From contig JAAYPF010000252.1 of the NCBI GenBank assembly GCA_012519925.1, forward strand, positions 1-36,623: DNA of 36,623 bases, read 5' to 3'. The stretch comes from Clostridiaceae bacterium (GTDB lineage Bacteria > Bacillota > Clostridia > Acetivibrionales > Acetivibrionaceae). A program made the translations under genes and the position numbers. Position 1 is the stretch's first letter; every line of letters begins with the position of its first letter. Below the pieces are notes generated by a model. It was not told the origin of the DNA. It saw only the letters and a program-made list of their open reading frames with translations, and did no database searches. Below, one piece after another: positions 16,216-25,683 of this stretch.

Positions 16216-17898
16216 ATGAGTAGAAACAGGTTGTTTTCACGAGGTATTTCGGTTTTACTTTGTTTATCTTTTTGTTTGAGCTTGGCAAGTTGTAAGAAAG
16301 ACCCTGGGGGCAGTACAGACCCCAACAAGACAGGTGGAGACTCTGGTCCATTTACAATCAAGGTTTACAATGCAATGGCTGCTACTCAGCCATCAAAGGA
16401 TCACAAGATTTACAAACTTATCGAAGAAGAGCTTGGTGTCAAATTTGAGTTTGAATTTCTTGTTGGAGAGGCTAAAGAAAAAGCTGGTATTATGATTGTC
16501 GGTGGAGACTATCCAGATTTACTAGGTCTTGCGGGTGAGCAGTCTGGCTTACAAGAGTTCATTGACGCAGAAGCATTGATTCCGCTAGAAGACTTTATTG
16601 AAAAGTACCCGAATCTTAAAAAACATTATGGACCGATTTACAATCAAATCAAAGATCCTGCTAGTGGTCACGTATATGTAATGCCCAACTACGGTGTGGT
16701 TTCAGGGACCTATTATGAGAACGAATCCTACGGTCCTGCATTCTGGATTCAGGCTGCGGTACTTAAGGAATTTGGATATCCTAAGATCGAGACTCTTGAT
16801 GACTGGTTCGATTATATCCAAAAGTACATGGAAAAATATCCTGAAATAAATGGTCAAAAAACAATTGGATTTGAAATTCTTACTGATCCAAGTAAAGATT
16901 GGCCACTTAGAAATGCACCTGCACAATTGAGCGGACATCCAAATGATGGTGGTGTTATAGTCGACGACAATGTTGCTCGAATTTATGCTCATTTAGATAT
17001 ATCGAAGCAGTACTTTAAGAAATTAAACGAAATGTATAATGCTGGAGTAATAGATCCAGAGACTTTTACAAACAACTTTGACACCTATATTTCAAAAATA
17101 TCCAGTGGAAGAGTATTAGGTCTATATGACCAAAGATGGAATTTCCAAATGGGTTATAATTCAATAATTGACCAGAAGATGTTCGAGAGACAATATGTAC
17201 CTGTTCCGGTTACATTTAGTAAAGATATTGAGCCTTGGTACTTAAATCGTCCGAATATAAATATTAACAGTGGTTATGCAATAAGTACTAGCTGTAAAGA
17301 TCCCGACAGAGTAATGAAAATATTAGACACTCTCTTAGATGAGAAGTGGCAGAAGATATTACAGTGGGGTATTGAAGGCGAAGACTATTTGGTGGATGAG
17401 AACGGAATGTACTATAGGACAGAAGAACAAAGACAAAACTCTAAGAGTGAAGAGTGGAAGTTATCTAACTGGGCTGAATCTTTACTACAGTTTTGTCCGA
17501 AACTTGAAGGTTCATATAGTGATGGAAACGCTACTAATCCAAACGCGCAACCAGGTGAGTATTTTGATTCTCTTGATGATGTTGCAAAGGAAGTACTTAC
17601 TGCCTATGGCGTGAAGACTCAAGGGGCATTGTTTGGTAATGTACCTGAGAATCCTGTTTACTTCCCTTGTTATACAATATCAATACCAGTTGGTACACCT
17701 GCACAACTTACTGATCAGAAGTTAAAGGATTATGCTTTTGCAAACTTACCAAAGATTATTTCTGCGAAACCAGCTCAATTTGAGGATTTGTGGAAGAAGT
17801 ATGTTGACCAAATTGAAAAATTAGATATTGAAAGTCTTGAAAAAGTATACAATGAGGGTATTCAAGAAAGAATTAGGACTTTATCTAAAACTGAGTAA
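16216..17898 (+). CDS. Sugar-binding lipoprotein of CUT1/LplA type
   Basis: A 560-residue extracellular solute-binding protein. I start at ATG 16216 after AAGGGGGAACGTT, which gives a classic lipoprotein signal: MSRNRLF, a hydrophobic stretch, and lipobox LSLASC with Cys26. The large size and the two following permeases of LplB and LplC type fit importers for oligosaccharides such as xylo- or arabinoxylo-oligosaccharides. The beta-xylosidase operon directly downstream supports a xylan-derived ligand. A strong hairpin separates it from the permease genes, so it is probably made in excess, as usual for binding proteins. Confidence 0.85.
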   Translation: MSRNRLFSRGISVLLCLSFCLSLASCKKDPGGSTDPNKTGGDSGPFTIKVYNAMAATQPSKDHKIYKLIEEELGVKFEFEFLVGEAKEKAGIMIVGGDYPDLLGLAGEQSGLQEFIDAEALIPLEDFIEKYPNLKKHYGPIYNQIKDPASGHVYVMPNYGVVSGTYYENESYGPAFWIQAAVLKEFGYPKIETLDDWFDYIQKYMEKYPEINGQKTIGFEILTDPSKDWPLRNAPAQLSGHPNDGGVIVDDNVARIYAHLDISKQYFKKLNEMYNAGVIDPETFTNNFDTYISKISSGRVLGLYDQRWNFQMGYNSIIDQKMFERQYVPVPVTFSKDIEPWYLNRPNININSGYAISTSCKDPDRVMKILDTLLDEKWQKILQWGIEGEDYLVDENGMYYRTEEQRQNSKSEEWKLSNWAESLLQFCPKLEGSYSDGNATNPNAQPGEYFDSLDDVAKEVLTAYGVKTQGALFGNVPENPVYFPCYTISIPVGTPAQLTDQKLKDYAFANLPKIISAKPAQFEDLWKKYVDQIEKLDIESLEKVYNEGIQERIRTLSKTE

Positions 17899-17914
17899 TT
17901 ATAACTATTAAGTT

Positions 17915-17960
17915 ATATCCACACTCGGATCTCACGAAAGAGAGGTCTGGGTGTGGATAT
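17915..17960 (+). terminator. Intercistronic hairpin after the first binding-protein gene
   Basis: ATATCCACAC (17915-17924) pairs perfectly with GTGTGGATAT (17951-17960), and the stem continues inward with G-U wobbles for about nine more pairs. There is no T-run, so it is more likely an mRNA-stabilising or partial-stop hairpin than a full terminator. Confidence 0.65.
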
Positions 17961-18072
17961 ACAAACCATATGCAATATTTAATCCATATAAATATTGCAT
18001 ATCTTAATGTAAATGAGGGGCAAAAAAATTTTTTACGTTCACATAAAGATTATATTATAGAGGAGAATTTTC

Positions 18073-19050
18073 ATGGAAGACACTTCCTTAGTTTTTAACA
18101 AGAATATAAATAGACGGAGAAACACAAAGAAAAAGACAAGTGTTTGGCGAACCATTGTAAAGCAAAAACAGCTGATTTTTATGTCGGTTCCTATTCTTAT
18201 ATATATATTTATATTCAATTATTTACCCCTATCAGGATGGGTAATGGCATTTCAGAAATATAGACCCGGACCGGGAAAAAGTATTTTTAATCAGAAATGG
18301 GTTGGATTTGAGAATTTTAAATTTCTTTTTATGGATGAAGGCTTTTTAAACGTATTAAGAAACACAGTTTGTATGAGTCTTATAAATATAGTTTTATCTT
18401 TTATAACGGCAATTGGTTTAGCACTTTTATTAAATGAAGTGAAAAACTTAGCTTTTAAGAAGACGGTACAGACTATTTCCTATTTGCCATATTTTATATC
18501 TTGGGTTATAGCATGTAGTATTATAGCTCAATCTTTGTCAGCAGAAAATGGTATCATAAATATTCTACTGATGAAGTTACACTTGATTGAAAAACCAATA
18601 ATGTGGTTAGGGGAAGGAAAGTACTTTTGGGGTATTTTCGGACTTGGTAATGTATGGAAAAATGTCGGTTTTAATGCGATTATCTATTTAGGTGCTATGA
18701 CCTCTATAGACCCTAATCTCTATGAGGCGGCTGATATTGATGGTGCAGGAAGGTTTAGGAAGATGTGGAATATTACGCTTCCTAGTATTAAATCTACAAT
18801 TGTTGTTCTTTTGATAATGAATATAGCAAGTGTACTGAACGCTGGATTTGAATTTCAGTATCTTTTAGGAAACGGATTAAATATTGAATGGTCAGAAACT
18901 ATTGATGTATTTACCCTTAGGTATGGCATCAGGCAAGGGAACTTCTCACTTGCAACTGCAGCAGGTATGTTTAAGACTATTGTCAGTATAATATTATTAT
19001 TCCTTGCAAACTGGATTTGCAAGCTACTTGGAGAAGAAAGACTTATTTAA
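18073..19050 (+). CDS. Sugar ABC transporter permease, LplB type
   Basis: A 325-residue inner-membrane permease with about six helices. The EAA loop, which contacts the ATPase, is at about 218-237 (EAADIDGAGRFRKMWNITLP). A basic N-terminal tail (residues 10-35) precedes the first helix, as in polysaccharide-type LplB proteins. RBS GAGGAG lies 8 bases from the ATG. It pairs with the next gene, 18 bases on, to form the channel. No ATPase gene accompanies them, so a shared MsmX/UgpC-like ATPase elsewhere is expected. Confidence 0.9.
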   Translation: MEDTSLVFNKNINRRRNTKKKTSVWRTIVKQKQLIFMSVPILIYIFIFNYLPLSGWVMAFQKYRPGPGKSIFNQKWVGFENFKFLFMDEGFLNVLRNTVCMSLINIVLSFITAIGLALLLNEVKNLAFKKTVQTISYLPYFISWVIACSIIAQSLSAENGIINILLMKLHLIEKPIMWLGEGKYFWGIFGLGNVWKNVGFNAIIYLGAMTSIDPNLYEAADIDGAGRFRKMWNITLPSIKSTIVVLLIMNIASVLNAGFEFQYLLGNGLNIEWSETIDVFTLRYGIRQGNFSLATAAGMFKTIVSIILLFLANWICKLLGEERLI

Positions 19051-19068
19051 AGAGGGGCTGTTTAATTT

Positions 19069-19986
19069 ATGTATTTTAAATTTAGAAACAAAAGGTACAA
19101 ACTTGGTGATGTTATATTTAACACTGTTAATGTGATCTTACTATTATTTCTTTGTGTTGTTACACTATATCCCTTTCTAAACACTTTGGCTGTTTCTTTT
19201 AACGAGGGTTTGGATTCGGTAAGAGGCGGGATCTTTCTTTTGCCTAGAAAGTTCACATTACAAAATTATAGATCGGTATTTATATCAGGTACTATACCTA
19301 TGGCATTTATAATATCAGTTCTAAGAACAGTAATAACTGTTATTTTAAATGTATTCCTTACAGCGATGATGGCTTATTGCTTAAGTAGAAAGGAGTATAT
19401 CTTTAATAAGTTTATTACAATTGCAGTTGTTTTGACAATGTATTTTAATGCTGGTTTGATACCTGGGTTTTTACTGATAAAAAATCTTGGCTTATACGGT
19501 AGTTTTTGGGTATATGTTATACCAACTCTGATATCAGCATTTAATGTTATAGTAGTTAGAACTTATATTGGTTCTATTCCAGAGAGTTTGGTTGAATCGG
19601 CAAGGCTTGATGGAGCTGGTGATTTTAGGATATTCCTTAGAATTATTTTCCCGCTGTGCAAACCTGCTTTAGCCGTAATAGCTATGTTTGTTGCTATTTG
19701 GCAGTGGAACAACTGGTTTGATACTTATTTATATACTTCATCCAAACAGCACCTAAGTACTCTATCTTTTGAACTTCAAAAGCTTTTGGCATCTTCCTTT
19801 TCACAAGGACAATCTGCACAAGCCGCAACTTCTGGAATTGGTGCAGAATTGGCAGGAGGAATGGTTACTCCAATAGCTATGCAAGCTGCAATAACTATTG
19901 TTGCAATGGTGCCTATAATTATGGTATATCCATTCGTACAGCGTTACTTTGTAACGGGTCTTAATGTTGGTGGTGTTAAAGAATAA
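19069..19986 (+). CDS. Carbohydrate ABC transporter permease, LplC/YcjP type
   Basis: A 305-residue inner-membrane permease with about six helices and the EAA loop at about 176-196 (ESARLDGAGDFRIFLRIIFP). The C-terminus VQRYFVTGLNVGGVKE is typical of the second CUT1 permease in LplABC-like importers, whose products usually end in a VTGLxxGAVKG-like tail. It is the last gene of the first importer operon and is followed by a terminator after about 110 bases. Confidence 0.9.
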   Translation: MYFKFRNKRYKLGDVIFNTVNVILLLFLCVVTLYPFLNTLAVSFNEGLDSVRGGIFLLPRKFTLQNYRSVFISGTIPMAFIISVLRTVITVILNVFLTAMMAYCLSRKEYIFNKFITIAVVLTMYFNAGLIPGFLLIKNLGLYGSFWVYVIPTLISAFNVIVVRTYIGSIPESLVESARLDGAGDFRIFLRIIFPLCKPALAVIAMFVAIWQWNNWFDTYLYTSSKQHLSTLSFELQKLLASSFSQGQSAQAATSGIGAELAGGMVTPIAMQAAITIVAMVPIIMVYPFVQRYFVTGLNVGGVKE

Positions 19987-20098
19987 AAATAGTCATAGCT
20001 ATGTAGATGAGCTAAGTTATATTATAGTAGTGTTGTACCTAATTAGACCTTGGCATACTACAAGCTAGCCGCAATAATTTAATATTTAGAATATTTAG

Positions 20099-20130
20099 AT
20101 CGGAGGAGGTGTACAATACCTCCGATTTTT
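20099..20130 (+). terminator. Terminator of the first importer operon
   Basis: ATCGGAGG (20099-20106) pairs with CCTCCGAT (20119-20126), followed by five T. A clean Rho-independent form. Confidence 0.85.
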
Positions 20131-20238
20131 CTATATACTTTTATCCCTTTTCTTATGAGCATACCACTATATAAATTTATAGCTTTGTATTTTAAGTATA
20201 GGTTTCGCATTTGTTTTTTTAAAAGTCCAAAAAATAAC

Positions 20239-20266
20239 TGTTCATGCTAATTAATTGTGTTATAAT
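20239..20266 (+). promoter_or_regulatory. Candidate extended -10 promoter of the xylose operon
   Basis: TGTTATAAT at 20258-20266 is a TGn-extended -10 with a perfect TATAAT box. The upstream -35 (TGTTCA at 20239-20244) is poor, as is common for extended -10 promoters. It lies about 120 bases before the GH3 start codon. Confidence 0.45.
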
Positions 20267-20386
20267 ATTTTAGTAGTTTTAAAAAATATTTTAATAAATT
20301 TTGGGCAATATATACAAGTGTTTAAATGCATTAGATTCTTTGAAAGTAGTGATTTGATAGTATTCTGAAATTAAAGGAGGATTATC

Positions 20387-22564
20387 TTGAATAATTCATC
20401 AAAATCTGACCTGGAAGGTTATAAGAACAAGGAGCTTAGTTTCGAGGAACGTGCAAAAGATTTGGTTTCAAGGATGACACTTGAAGAAAAGGTTATGCAA
20501 ATGCTACACAATGCACCAGCAATAAATAGGTTAGGAGTACCTTCTTATAATTGGTGGAGTGAGGTTTTACATGGAGTTGCAAGAGCAGGAACAGCTACTG
20601 TATTCCCACAAGCTATTGGATTAGCTGCAACCTTTGATGTGGATTTGATTTATGATGTTGCAGATGTTATATCTACAGAGGCTAGAGCAAAATACCATGA
20701 ATTTCAAAGAAAAGGCGATCATGGTATTTATAAGGGCTTGACTTGTTGGTCTCCGAATATAAATATATTCCGTGACCCAAGATGGGGACGAGGACATGAG
20801 ACTTATGGAGAAGATCCATATTTAACAGGCAGATTAGGAGTTGCTTTTGTTAAAGGTTTGCAAGGTGATGATAAATATTTGAAGGTTGCAGCATGTGCAA
20901 AACACTTTGCTGTGCACAGCGGACCAGAAGGTGAAAGGCATGAGTTTGATGCAATTGCTTCCGAAAAAGATATGAGAGAAACTTATCTGCCCGCTTTTAA
21001 AGAGCTTGTAAAAGAGGCAGATGTAGAGAGTGTAATGGGAGCATATAACAGGACAAATGGTGAACCTTGTTGCGGAAGTAAAACTTTGCTCAAGGAAATA
21101 CTTCGTGGGGAGTGGGGCTTTAAGGGGCATGTTACTTCTGATTGTTGGGCAATAAAAGACTTCCATGAAAATCATAAAGTTACTAATACTGCTCCAGAAT
21201 CCGTTGCATTAGCTGTTAACAATGGTTGTGACCTAAATTGCGGAAGCATGTACGGTAATTTATTGATTGCACATAAAGAAGGTTTAGTTAGTGAAGAGGC
21301 AATAGATGAGTGTGTGATAAGGCTAATGACTACACGAATGAAGCTTGGAATGTTTGATGAAGATAATGAGGTTCCTTATGCTAAAATTCCATATGAATTA
21401 AACGATTGTGATAAGCATAGGAAATTCTCTATTGAAGTATCCAAAAAAAGCTTGGTTCTTCTAAAGAACGAAAGTCTTCTTCCACTAGATAAAAGTAAAA
21501 TTAAGTCTATTGCTGTTATCGGCCCGAATGCAGATAGTAGAGAGGCTCTTATAGGTAATTATTCTGGAACGGCATCAAAATATGTTACTGTATTAGAAGG
21601 CATAAGGGAAGCAGTGACAGAAGACACAAGAGTTTACTATGCTTATGGTTGTCACTTATATAATGAAAGGATTGGATTAAGCGAGCCAAGAGAAGGGTTT
21701 GCCGAGGCGGTTTCCGCTGCAGAGAGATCCGATGTTGTAGTAATGTGCTTAGGGTTAGATGCAAGTCTTGAAGGAGAAGAAGGTGATGCATCAAATGTAT
21801 ATGCTAGTGGGGATAAACCTAATCTAAATCTTCCCGGGCTCCAGCAGGAATTGCTTGAGGAAGTGTACAAGACTGGGAAGCCCATTATTCTTTTATTACT
21901 TTCGGGAAGTGCTTTAGCAGTGACCTGGGCTCATCAAAATATTCCTGCAATAATTCAGGCTTGGTACCCTGGAGCAGAGGGAGGAAAGGCTGTTGCATCA
22001 TTGCTGTTCGGAGAGTATAGCCCAGCGGCAAGGCTTCCTGTTACTTTCTACAAGACCACAGAAGAGTTACCAGATTTTAAAGACTATTCTATGGTTAATC
22101 GCACTTACAAGTATATGGAAAATGAAGCTCTTTATCCTTTTGGTTATGGTCTTAGCTATACTAAATTTGAATATAGGGATTTATTAATATCAAATAATAA
22201 AATTAATATAGGAGACAGTATTTCATGCAGTGTAAAGGTAAAGAACATAGGTAACTATAGTTCAGATGTAGTTGTACAGTTGTATATCAAATTATGTGAG
22301 GGTGTAAATACACCAAAATGGCAGCTTTCAGGTTTCAAAAGAATTAATTTAGCACCAGGTGAAGAAAAAGTAGTTGATTTTGAATTAAAACCAAGACAAA
22401 TGGTTGCTATTAATGATGATGGGAAATGTATATTGGCACCTGGGAAATTTGAGATTTTTGTTGGTGGAAGTCAGCCCGATGAACGTAGTCAGAAATTGAC
22501 AGGTACAAAAGTTTTGAAAACATCTTATGAATTAATTGGAGAAGCTATTGAATTGGAATATTAA
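20387..22564 (+). CDS. GH3 beta-xylosidase, cytoplasmic
   Basis: A 725-residue glycoside hydrolase family 3 enzyme that should release xylose from short xylo-oligosaccharides. The start is TTG 20387, 6 bases after AAAGGAGG; there is no signal peptide. The N-terminal barrel holds YNWWSEVLHGVAR (54-66), WSPNINIFRDPRWGRGHETY (121-140), KHF (172-174) and VTSDCWAIKDF with the nucleophile Asp252. The second domain spans about 355-560, and a fibronectin-III-like domain is at about 615-720. The WWSEVLHG motif is typical of the beta-xylosidase branch, though beta-glucosidase or arabinofuranosidase activity is possible. The xylulokinase and xylose isomerase genes follow directly, which supports xylose release. 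Confidence 0.9.
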   Translation: MNNSSKSDLEGYKNKELSFEERAKDLVSRMTLEEKVMQMLHNAPAINRLGVPSYNWWSEVLHGVARAGTATVFPQAIGLAATFDVDLIYDVADVISTEARAKYHEFQRKGDHGIYKGLTCWSPNINIFRDPRWGRGHETYGEDPYLTGRLGVAFVKGLQGDDKYLKVAACAKHFAVHSGPEGERHEFDAIASEKDMRETYLPAFKELVKEADVESVMGAYNRTNGEPCCGSKTLLKEILRGEWGFKGHVTSDCWAIKDFHENHKVTNTAPESVALAVNNGCDLNCGSMYGNLLIAHKEGLVSEEAIDECVIRLMTTRMKLGMFDEDNEVPYAKIPYELNDCDKHRKFSIEVSKKSLVLLKNESLLPLDKSKIKSIAVIGPNADSREALIGNYSGTASKYVTVLEGIREAVTEDTRVYYAYGCHLYNERIGLSEPREGFAEAVSAAERSDVVVMCLGLDASLEGEEGDASNVYASGDKPNLNLPGLQQELLEEVYKTGKPIILLLLSGSALAVTWAHQNIPAIIQAWYPGAEGGKAVASLLFGEYSPAARLPVTFYKTTEELPDFKDYSMVNRTYKYMENEALYPFGYGLSYTKFEYRDLLISNNKINIGDSISCSVKVKNIGNYSSDVVVQLYIKLCEGVNTPKWQLSGFKRINLAPGEEKVVDFELKPRQMVAINDDGKCILAPGKFEIFVGGSQPDERSQKLTGTKVLKTSYELIGEAIELEY

Positions 22565-22622
22565 TTATGTATAATAAGTAATATAAAATATATGAGGATT
22601 AAAATGATTAGGAGGGGTTAGG

Positions 22623-24158
22623 TTGCCTTATTTACTAGGTATTGACATAGGTACATCCGGCACAAAAACTGTCTTGTTTGATGAAAAGGGTAATTCAATT
22701 GCCAGTTCCCTAAGAGAATATCCGTTGTACCAGCCTTATAACGGTTGGGCCGAACAAGACCCGGAGGATTGGTGGAATGCAGTTAGCGGCACTATTAATG
22801 ATGTAATTTCGAAAAGTGGAGTTAATGCTGCTGACATAAAAGGTGTTGGTTTATCCGGGCAAATGCACGGTGCTGTTCTTTTAGATAAAGAGAACAGGGT
22901 TCTTAGAAAATCAATTATATGGTGTGATCAGAGAAGTTTTGCCGAGTGTGATGAGATCACAAATAAAATAGGAAAAGAAAGACTTATTGAAATTACAGCT
23001 AATCCTGCTTTAACAGGATTTACAGCATCAAAAATTCTCTGGGTTAAAAATAATGAGCCTGATATTTTTGAGAAGGTAGAAAAAGTTCTTCTTCCTAAGG
23101 ACTATATAAGATTCCGTCTTACTGGAGAATTCGCTACAGAAGTTTCAGATGCTAGTGGGATGCAGCTTATGGATATACCAAATAGATGTTGGAGCGATGA
23201 GGTTATTTCAAAGCTTGGTCTTAGAAAAAGTATGTTAGGTGAGCTTTATGAATCCTATGAAGTAAGTGGAAAAGTACACAGACAAGCCGCTGAAATAACA
23301 GGTCTTAAAGAGGGAACTCCTGTTGTTGGTGGTGCCGGTGACCAAGCAGCAGGTGCAATAGGTAATGGAATTGTAAGAGCGGGAATTGTATCTTCAACTA
23401 TAGGTACATCGGGTGTAGTGTTTGCGTTTTCACAAAATGTAAGTATAGATCCTAAGGGCAGAGTACATACTTTTTGTCATGCGGTTCCTAATACTTGGCA
23501 TATAATGGGTGTTACTCAGGCAGCTGGTCTTTCACTTAAATGGTTTAGAGATAACTTATGCAAAGACGAAATGGCAACGGCAGATTTGATGCAAATAGAT
23601 CCCTACATATTAATGGACCAGGCAGCAGATAAGGTTCCTGTAGGAGCAAATGGACTTGTTTACTTGCCCTATTTGATGGGAGAGAGGACTCCTCATCTAG
23701 ATCCTGATGCAAGAGGTGTGTTTTTTGGATTGTCGGCAAAACATGAAAAGCAGGATCTTTTAAGGGCGGTAATGGAAGGCGTTGTTTATAGTCTTAAAGA
23801 TTGTTTTGAAATAATAAAAGAATTAGGCGTGGATGTAAACGAAGTCAGAGCATCCGGAGGTGGTGGAAAGAGTAAACTTTGGAGACAGATGCAAGGTGAT
23901 GTCTTTGGTACAGAAATTACCACAATAAATTCAAGCGAGGGTCCTGCATTAGGTGTTGCCCTACTTGCAGGTGTTGGTGCAGGAATATATAGCAGTGTTC
24001 CCGAGGCTTGTGATTCTGTAATCAAAGTTGTAACTAACCAGAGTCCGGATATGAATGCTAATTCACGTTATAATAAAGTATATAGCATATATAAGAACCT
24101 ATATAAGTCTTTAAGCAATGATTTTAAAGACCTTTCAGATATACTTAAGAGCAATTAA
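22623..24158 (+). CDS. xylB: Xylulokinase
   Basis: A 511-residue FGGY-family sugar kinase: D-xylulose plus ATP to xylulose 5-phosphate. It starts at TTG 22623, 5 bases after GGAGGGG. Family motifs are GIDIGTSGTKTVLFD at the N-terminus with Asp8, GLSGQMHGAVLLD (77-89) with Met81-His82-Gly83, the catalytic Asp240 in GGAGDQAAGAIG, and GGGGKSKLWRQMQGDVFG near 417. The QMHG motif is that of XylB rather than glycerol or gluconate kinases. It lies 58 bases after the GH3 gene and 30 before xylA, so the three form one operon. Confidence 0.95.
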   Translation: MPYLLGIDIGTSGTKTVLFDEKGNSIASSLREYPLYQPYNGWAEQDPEDWWNAVSGTINDVISKSGVNAADIKGVGLSGQMHGAVLLDKENRVLRKSIIWCDQRSFAECDEITNKIGKERLIEITANPALTGFTASKILWVKNNEPDIFEKVEKVLLPKDYIRFRLTGEFATEVSDASGMQLMDIPNRCWSDEVISKLGLRKSMLGELYESYEVSGKVHRQAAEITGLKEGTPVVGGAGDQAAGAIGNGIVRAGIVSSTIGTSGVVFAFSQNVSIDPKGRVHTFCHAVPNTWHIMGVTQAAGLSLKWFRDNLCKDEMATADLMQIDPYILMDQAADKVPVGANGLVYLPYLMGERTPHLDPDARGVFFGLSAKHEKQDLLRAVMEGVVYSLKDCFEIIKELGVDVNEVRASGGGGKSKLWRQMQGDVFGTEITTINSSEGPALGVALLAGVGAGIYSSVPEACDSVIKVVTNQSPDMNANSRYNKVYSIYKNLYKSLSNDFKDLSDILKSN

Positions 24159-24188
24159 AATTATAAATAAACTTAGGAGGTATGGAAT

Positions 24189-25508
24189 ATGTCAGAGTTC
24201 TTTAAAGAAGTATCGAAAGTACAGTACGAGGGTCCTAAATCAGATAATCCTTTAGCATTTAAGTATTATAATCCCGATGAAGTTGTCGGAAATAAGACAA
24301 TGAAAGAGCATCTCAGATTTGCTGTTGCTTATTGGCATACATTTCAAGGTACAGGTGGAGATCCTTTCGGTGTAGGTACAGCTCAAAGATCATGGGATAA
24401 TGTTACAGATCCTATGGAGTTGGCAAAACTCAAAGTAGAAGCTAATTTTGAATTTTGTGAAAAGTTAGGTGTTCCTTTCTTCTGTTTCCATGATAGAGAT
24501 ATAGCTCCTGAGGCAGATAATCTTAGAGAGACAAATAAAAGACTTGATGAGATTGTAGCTGCAATAAAAGATCGTATGAAAAACAGCAGCGTGAAACTTT
24601 TATGGGGAACCACTAATGCTTTTGGTAATCCAAGATTTATGCATGGTGCTTCAACTTCACCAAATGCAGATGTATTTGCATATGCAGCAGCTCAGGTTAA
24701 AAAGGCAATGGAAATCACTATGGAGCTTGGCGGACAAAACTATGTATTCTGGGGTGGTAGAGAAGGTTATGAGACTCTACTTAATACAGATATGAAGCTT
24801 GAGCTTGACAATATGGGAAGATTTTTGAAAATGGCTGTTGACTACAAGAAGGAAATTGGTTTTGATGGACAGCTATTGATAGAGCCTAAGCCAAAAGAGC
24901 CTACAAAGCATCAGTATGATTTTGATACTGCAACAGTATTGAATTTCTTGAGAACCTACGGACTTGAAAAAGACTTTAAAATGAATATTGAAGCGAATCA
25001 TGCAACCCTTGCTGCACATACATTCCAGCATGAGCTTAGAGTATCAGCTATAAATGGTGTGTTAGGAAGTATTGATGCAAATCAGGGAGACTTGTTATTA
25101 GGATGGGATACCGACCAATTCCCAACAAATATATATGACACAACTCTTGCAATGTATGAATTATTAAAAGCTGGTGGATTTACAAAAGGTGGCTTGAACT
25201 TTGACTCAAAAGTTAGAAGAGGATCTTTTGAACCAATAGATCTCTTCTATGCTCATATTGCAGGAATGGACGCTTTTGCAAGAGGCTTACAAGTAGCTTA
25301 CAAGATGATACAAGATGGTAAGTATGATAAATTTATTGATGAAAGATATCAAAGCTATAAGACTGGTATCGGTAGCGATATAGTAGCTGGTAAGGTTGGA
25401 TTTAAAGAGTTGGAAAAATATGCTCTTGAAAATAATTCATTAAAAAATACATCGGGTAGACAGGAAGTTCTTGAGGCGATGTTGAATAAATATATAATCG
25501 AAAGCTAA
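24189..25508 (+). CDS. xylA: Xylose isomerase
   Basis: A 439-residue class II xylose isomerase converting D-xylose to D-xylulose with two divalent metals. Clear motifs are [17 protein letters not shown] with His101 and Asp104, [30 protein letters not shown] with Glu232 and Lys234, and [14 protein letters not shown]. The length matches the longer class II enzymes. The ribosome site is GGAGGTATGGAAT. It is the third gene of the xylose operon. The product feeds the kinase encoded upstream. Confidence 0.97.
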   Translation: MSEFFKEVSKVQYEGPKSDNPLAFKYYNPDEVVGNKTMKEHLRFAVAYWHTFQGTGGDPFGVGTAQRSWDNVTDPMELAKLKVEANFEFCEKLGVPFFCFHDRDIAPEADNLRETNKRLDEIVAAIKDRMKNSSVKLLWGTTNAFGNPRFMHGASTSPNADVFAYAAAQVKKAMEITMELGGQNYVFWGGREGYETLLNTDMKLELDNMGRFLKMAVDYKKEIGFDGQLLIEPKPKEPTKHQYDFDTATVLNFLRTYGLEKDFKMNIEANHATLAAHTFQHELRVSAINGVLGSIDANQGDLLLGWDTDQFPTNIYDTTLAMYELLKAGGFTKGGLNFDSKVRRGSFEPIDLFYAHIAGMDAFARGLQVAYKMIQDGKYDKFIDERYQSYKTGIGSDIVAGKVGFKELEKYALENNSLKNTSGRQEVLEAMLNKYIIES

Positions 25509-25541
25509 TTGCTTATGATGATATGCTCGTGAAGCTAGATT

Positions 25542-25575
25542 AAAGGCTTAGGGGCAGGAATGCTCCGAAGCTTTT
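25542..25575 (+). terminator. Hairpin after xylA
   Basis: A 15-position stem with two G-U pairs and one mismatch pairs 25542-25556 with 25561-25575 and closes a GGAA loop. Only a short T-run (inside the stem end) is present, so termination may be partial and the epimerase gene may share the transcript. Confidence 0.6.
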
Positions 25576-25683
25576 GATAAACTCAATTATACCCAAAGCC
25601 CATCAAATAAATTTTTTTAGAGGGCAGTAAACCGGTTACTTTAAAAAAACTTAGTTTAAGATTATGGAGGTAATAGAAATATA

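Larger units (their letters stand above)
19987..20386. other. Intergenic region between the first importer and the xylose operon
   Basis: Holds a terminator (20099-20130) and an extended -10 promoter (20239-20266), both listed. No gene is visible. Confidence 0.6.
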
